Below, piece after piece: positions 6,186 to 9,485 of a stretch of DNA of 9,485 nt (position 1 is its first letter; each line of letters begins with the position of its first letter). Source of the DNA: Pedobacter sp. GTDB lineage: Bacteria > Bacteroidota > Bacteroidia > Sphingobacteriales > Sphingobacteriaceae. Under the pieces are notes generated by a model that saw nothing but the letters and a program-made list of their open reading frames with translations, had not been told where the DNA came from and did not search any database. The DNA is taken from the NCBI GenBank assembly GCA_004295885.1, contig SEDG01000160.1, forward strand, positions 1 to 9,485, written 5' to 3'. Position numbers and translations under genes: made by a program.

Positions 6186-8609
6186 TTAAAAAGGCATTCC
6201 TATACCAAAATTGTATTGCATGAAACGGTATCTATCGGGAGAGTGAGTTGCTAAATAATTAGCCTTAAACTCTTTTGCGCCATTAAAGTATTTCCCAATA
6301 ACCCATTGGTCTGAACCATCAAATTGTGGGTCTTTTAGTTTCAAGCCCAAATCGAACCTAAACACAAAAAACTGAACATCATACCTGAAACCAAAACCTG
6401 TTCCTATGGCAATTTGCTGTCCCAATCTTTTAAAATCGAAGTAAGTTTCTGGTTTAGGGTTGTTAGGAGAGATATTCCACACGTTACCTGCATCGAGGAA
6501 GGTAGCGCCTCTAAGTTTGCCGCCAAACAATTTATTAACTAACATGAATCGATATTCTAAATTGGTTTCAATTCTCATTTGCCCCAATTGATCGATACCG
6601 TAAGATGCCTTTCTTGCAGCCTCACTTTTAATAACAGCCCTATTATAGTTACCAGGACCTAATGTTCTAGCCTGCCAAGCACGAACGCCATTTGAGCCTC
6701 CAGCATAAAATAATTTCTCGAATGGCACAGAAATAGAGTTTCCATAGGCATAACCTACTCCCCCATTTATCCTCGCAACAAACTGGCTTTCTGCACCTAA
6801 GCTTTTATACCAACGTACATCTACCTCAGGCCTAACGTATTGATTAAAAGGCAAGCCAAAGATAGTACCATAATCTCCATTTTGAGGATCGTGTTTATCT
6901 CCTGCCAAGCTAGATATGGCTCCTAATAAATTACCAGCAATATCTATGTTTCCTCTAAAATAAACGAAGGTTCTGTTTTGTAATAATTTATCAGCGTTTA
7001 AAGAATAGGCATACTTCATTCCCAAGGTAAAATCCTTACGAGCAAGTAATTGAATATTATAAGAACTGTTCCTTAAAATTTCTTCATTTACCAAGTAATT
7101 TTTATTTGTTTTATCATTGGTATCAATTAATACACTACCAAATCGATACTCAAAATTTAATGGGGTAAATGAGTGAAGTTTAGATTTTGTTTCCACCCAA
7201 TCATAAGTCACCGAGTTGATAAAAATACGACGAATGGTAATATCTTTTTGTAAAGCATAAAGGTAACTCGTTGAAAACGTTGTGTAGGGCATTCCATTTT
7301 TACCCATCATAGGGATAGCAAAAGGAATCATTAACCTTGGCACAGTTAAACCAGCACTTACCGAAAAATCTCTTTGATAGATGTTTTTGAAAATAGGGAC
7401 ACCCTTCTCATTGAGCATTTGCAAACCACCTTTTATTTGAAACTGAAATCGCTCTGCGCCTCTTAAAAAATTGTTGTCGGTATAAGTGTTACTAACGTTA
7501 AACCCCAGTGTTCCACTATTAAAAGGAACCTCAATTTCCATCCGATCACTTCTCCTTTTCTGCGGAATTAAGAATATAACTGGGTCTATTTTAGCAGTAC
7601 TATCTTTTGCCTTTGTGTAATCTATTTTTACGTTTTTGAAAACGTTTAATTCGTACAACCTATCATACGTTAGCACTTCTTTTCTAATATCGTATGTTTC
7701 TCCTTCTCTAATAAAATCGTAGCGTACAATTGGGTTTCTTCTGAACCTTTTTGAAAGGTCTGTAAATTTAACTCCTCTAAAAGCCTTTTTATTTTTTAAT
7801 GAATCAGACAATTTATTTAAGTCTGTAAAACCCTCCGAATTTTCGGCGATAAGAATATTGGTTTCACCAATTGCATAGGTTCTGTGTTTTGAACCATCCA
7901 ATGGATTTTCTATAATTAACTTCACGCCTACTTTACTGTTATTCTGATTTGAATCTGGACTATAAGTAATATACTGACGAACAAAATCATAGTATCCATT
8001 TTGGCGCATCATCTGATAAATTTGTTCTCTTTCGTAGGTTAGTGAATCAGCATCGTATTGTTTGCCAACGCGTAAATGAGTAAATGAATCTTTATGAGAT
8101 AGGTAAAGGTTTTTAATTGTGCTGTCAGGAATTTGATAAGTAATTCCATTTACAAAAAACGGTGGACCAGGTTTAGCGACAAACCTCAACTTTGCTTTTT
8201 TGTCTTTTACTTCTATTTCAGATTTAACCTTTGCCATAAAGAAACCTTTGCTTTTCAGGTATTTCTCTATTTGGTTTCGGGAAATTTCGACTAAAGCGCT
8301 ATCTAAAATTGGAGGCGGGTCGCCAAGAGGTTTGATATTACTGGTTTTATATTTGCCATTTTTGGTGTTAAAAATATTGTAAATAGCAACGTTTAGACCT
8401 AAAATTGAAGGGCGAATATCTTTTTGAATGTAGTTATAAGCATTTTCTTCATAAACTTTATCTATGCTATCAATTTTAACCTTCTTAACTATAGATTGAT
8501 AGTCTTCAATATATTTTGTTGAAGAACATCCTGCCACAAAAACAAGAATAAATAGTAATATTGTAAGAATTTGTACCTGCTGCTTATAGTTATTATCGTA
8601 TGCTTTCAA
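6186..8609 (-). CDS. tamL: TamL-type Omp85 lipoprotein (BamA/TamA family)
   Basis: An 807-residue outer-membrane assembly protein. In Bacteroidota the TamA role is taken by TamL, an Omp85 protein with a lipoprotein signal that pairs with TamB. Residues 1-28 form that signal: Lys-rich start, hydrophobic stretch ILTILLFILVF and lipobox VAGC with the lipidated Cys at 28, followed by SSTKYI. POTRA repeats fill roughly 40-355, and the barrel runs from about 370 to the end. The loop-6 region reads FYAGGSNGVRAWQARTLGPG, where VRAW replaces the VRGF of BamA, as is usual for TamL. The chain ends in a beta-signal with terminal Phe (FGIGMPF). No tamB is in the window. The start appears to be TTG at 8609: no in-frame ATG lies before the signal peptide and an in-frame stop lies a few codons upstream, so the 5' end overlaps the divergent methyltransferase gene by 10 bases. 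The gene looks intact. Confidence 0.9.
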   Translation of the reverse strand: MKAYDNNYKQQVQILTILLFILVFVAGCSSTKYIEDYQSIVKKVKIDSIDKVYEENAYNYIQKDIRPSILGLNVAIYNIFNTKNGKYKTSNIKPLGDPPPILDSALVEISRNQIEKYLKSKGFFMAKVKSEIEVKDKKAKLRFVAKPGPPFFVNGITYQIPDSTIKNLYLSHKDSFTHLRVGKQYDADSLTYEREQIYQMMRQNGYYDFVRQYITYSPDSNQNNSKVGVKLIIENPLDGSKHRTYAIGETNILIAENSEGFTDLNKLSDSLKNKKAFRGVKFTDLSKRFRRNPIVRYDFIREGETYDIRKEVLTYDRLYELNVFKNVKIDYTKAKDSTAKIDPVIFLIPQKRRSDRMEIEVPFNSGTLGFNVSNTYTDNNFLRGAERFQFQIKGGLQMLNEKGVPIFKNIYQRDFSVSAGLTVPRLMIPFAIPMMGKNGMPYTTFSTSYLYALQKDITIRRIFINSVTYDWVETKSKLHSFTPLNFEYRFGSVLIDTNDKTNKNYLVNEEILRNSSYNIQLLARKDFTLGMKYAYSLNADKLLQNRTFVYFRGNIDIAGNLLGAISSLAGDKHDPQNGDYGTIFGLPFNQYVRPEVDVRWYKSLGAESQFVARINGGVGYAYGNSISVPFEKLFYAGGSNGVRAWQARTLGPGNYNRAVIKSEAARKASYGIDQLGQMRIETNLEYRFMLVNKLFGGKLRGATFLDAGNVWNISPNNPKPETYFDFKRLGQQIAIGTGFGFRYDVQFFVFRFDLGLKLKDPQFDGSDQWVIGKYFNGAKEFKANYLATHSPDRYRFMQYNFGIGMPF

Positions 8610-9346
8610 AATCTCAAATCAGTTTTATAAAATCGCTACATCAAAAGAAGTACCGCAAAGAAAGTGGGATATTTATTATTGAAGGTATAAAATCTATCAC
8701 AGAATTCATAAATTCAAGTTATCAGTTAAATAGCATTTATTTTACCCCTGCTTACGCTACATCATTACCTAAAAACCTCACAAATATAAAGTTATTTGAA
8801 GTAAACAACGCCGAATTAGAGAAGATTAGTACTTTGCAAACCCCACAAGGAGTTTTAGCCTTGGTTCATATACCTGCTAAACAAGAAATAGACCTTAATA
8901 GTTTGAAAGATTCCTTTTCTTTAGTGCTGGATGATGTTCAAGACCCAGGTAATTTTGGAACGATTATCCGCACTGCGGATTGGTTCGGGATAAAAAATGT
9001 AATTTGTTCAGAAAACACAGTGGAAGCTTATAATCCTAAAACCGTTCAATCTACCATGGGTTCGTTATGCAGGATGAATGTAAGTTACACTGAACTTAAT
9101 TCGTTCTTATCAAAAATTAAGCTCCCGATATTTGGCGCTTTGTTAGATGGAAATGATATTTACAAAACTAATTGGGGCAATGAGGGCCTAATTTTATTGG
9201 GAAATGAAGGGCATGGAATTAGTGATTTACTCTTAGAAAAAATTACAACTCCAGTTACTATTCCCAGTTTTGGAAAGGCCGAATCATTAAATGTTGCCGT
9301 ATCTGCAGCCATATTTTGCAGTGAATTGAGTAGAAATAAGAAATAA
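8600..9346 (+). CDS. TrmH/SpoU-family RNA methyltransferase
   Basis: A 248-residue SPOUT-class 2'-O-ribose RNA methyltransferase using S-adenosylmethionine, RlmB/TrmH-like. Residues 1-90 form the substrate-binding N-domain (MLSKSQISFIKSLHQKKYRK, then GIFIIEGIKS). The trefoil-knot catalytic domain shows motif 1 DDVQDPGNFGTIIRTADWFG at 111-130 (Asn118, Arg124), motif 2 ILLGNEGHGIS at 198-208 (Glu203) and motif 3 IPSFGKAESLNVAVSAAIF at 221-239 with Ser-Leu-Asn. All key residues are present and length is normal. The target (23S rRNA or tRNA) cannot be told from sequence alone. The ATG at 8600 gives the usual family N-terminus, so this start is trusted; it lies inside the opposite-strand tamL reading frame, and the promoter must therefore lie within tamL's signal-peptide codons. 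Confidence 0.92.
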   Translation: MLSKSQISFIKSLHQKKYRKESGIFIIEGIKSITEFINSSYQLNSIYFTPAYATSLPKNLTNIKLFEVNNAELEKISTLQTPQGVLALVHIPAKQEIDLNSLKDSFSLVLDDVQDPGNFGTIIRTADWFGIKNVICSENTVEAYNPKTVQSTMGSLCRMNVSYTELNSFLSKIKLPIFGALLDGNDIYKTNWGNEGLILLGNEGHGISDLLLEKITTPVTIPSFGKAESLNVAVSAAIFCSELSRNKK

Positions 9347-9369
9347 ATTGAAATAAAAAGCAATCAGCT

Positions 9370-9399
9370 TTGCATACTAACTTATAATTGTTATTTTTG
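9370..9399 (+). promoter_or_regulatory. Bacteroidota-type promoter of tRNA-Cys
   Basis: TTG at 9370-9372 and TATTTTTG at 9392-9399 are separated by 19 bases, matching the Bacteroidota primary sigma consensus (TTG about -33, TAnnTTTG about -7) at its preferred spacing. Transcription would begin near 9406, about ten bases before the tRNA. It lies in the 70-base gap after the methyltransferase stop, so the tRNA probably has its own transcript. Confidence 0.72.
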
Positions 9400-9416
9400 C
9401 AACCTTGAATTTAAAA

Positions 9417-9485
9417 GGTCGAGTGGCCGAGAGGCTTAGGCTCAGCTCTGCAAAAGCTGCTACAGCGGTTCGAATCCGCTCTCGA
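9417..9485 (+). tRNA. tRNA-Cys (anticodon GCA), 3' end beyond window
   Basis: The cloverleaf folds by eye. The acceptor strand is GGTCGAG (9417-9423), pairing with the terminal CTCGA plus two bases that fall outside the window. The D arm is GCC...GGC with a loop containing GG. The anticodon stem is CAGCT/AGCTG around loop CTGCAAA with anticodon GCA. The variable region is CTAC, and the T arm is AGCGG/CCGCT with loop TTCGAAT. Only the final bases of the acceptor, the discriminator and any encoded CCA are missing. GCA reads Cys codons UGC and UGU. Confidence 0.93.

Noticed and set aside
9357..9371. Terminator after the RNA methyltransferase (AAAGC, five-base loop, GCTTT)
   Set aside because: The stem is only five pairs, no T run follows, and it overlaps the -33 element of the convincing tRNA-Cys promoter.

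Overview
The window is AT-rich and reads as a chromosomal segment of a Bacteroidota bacterium, most likely Sphingobacteriaceae (Pedobacter-like). The evidence is a lipoprotein Omp85 of the TamL type, a PycTM-type membrane protein with remnants of an HD domain beside polyphosphate kinase, a patatin-POTRA-barrel protein, and a near-perfect Bacteroidota promoter (TTG, 19 nt, TATTTTTG) in front of a tRNA-Cys gene. The family placement is inference from protein style, not a database result.

Layout. At 1-1301 a tight minus-strand operon runs HD-domain fragment, PycTM-like membrane protein, ppk1 (only its first 119 codons are inside the window). The interval 1302-1479 is a divergent promoter region. 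A plus-strand group follows: an alginate lyase-family gene with an in-frame TGA (1480-2646), an intact tspO-like gene (2713-3201), a patatin/outer-membrane-barrel gene split by an out-of-frame internal deletion (3233-5324), and a small secreted or membrane hypothetical gene that overlaps the barrel gene by ATGA (5321-5848). The non-coding interval 5849-6185 lies between convergent genes; it holds an imperfect tandem duplication that also copies the end of the hypothetical gene, and a hairpin. On the minus strand tamL (6186-8609) overlaps, start to start, the plus-strand TrmH/SpoU RNA methyltransferase gene (8600-9346). A tRNA-Cys(GCA) gene begins at 9417 and runs off the window.

The main observation is a run of damaged genes within about 4 kb. 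The HD-PycTM gene lacks the core of its HD domain, the alginate lyase gene has one nonsense codon (probably TGG to TGA), and the patatin gene lacks the segment with its catalytic Asp. Both deletions change frame. The flanking core genes (ppk1 as far as seen, tspO, tamL, RNA methyltransferase, tRNA-Cys) look intact. This could be real local gene decay or sequencing/assembly error; read mapping or a close relative would decide. I found no CRISPR array, transposase, integrase, rRNA, or complete defence system; in particular no pyrimidine cyclase accompanies the PycTM-like gene.
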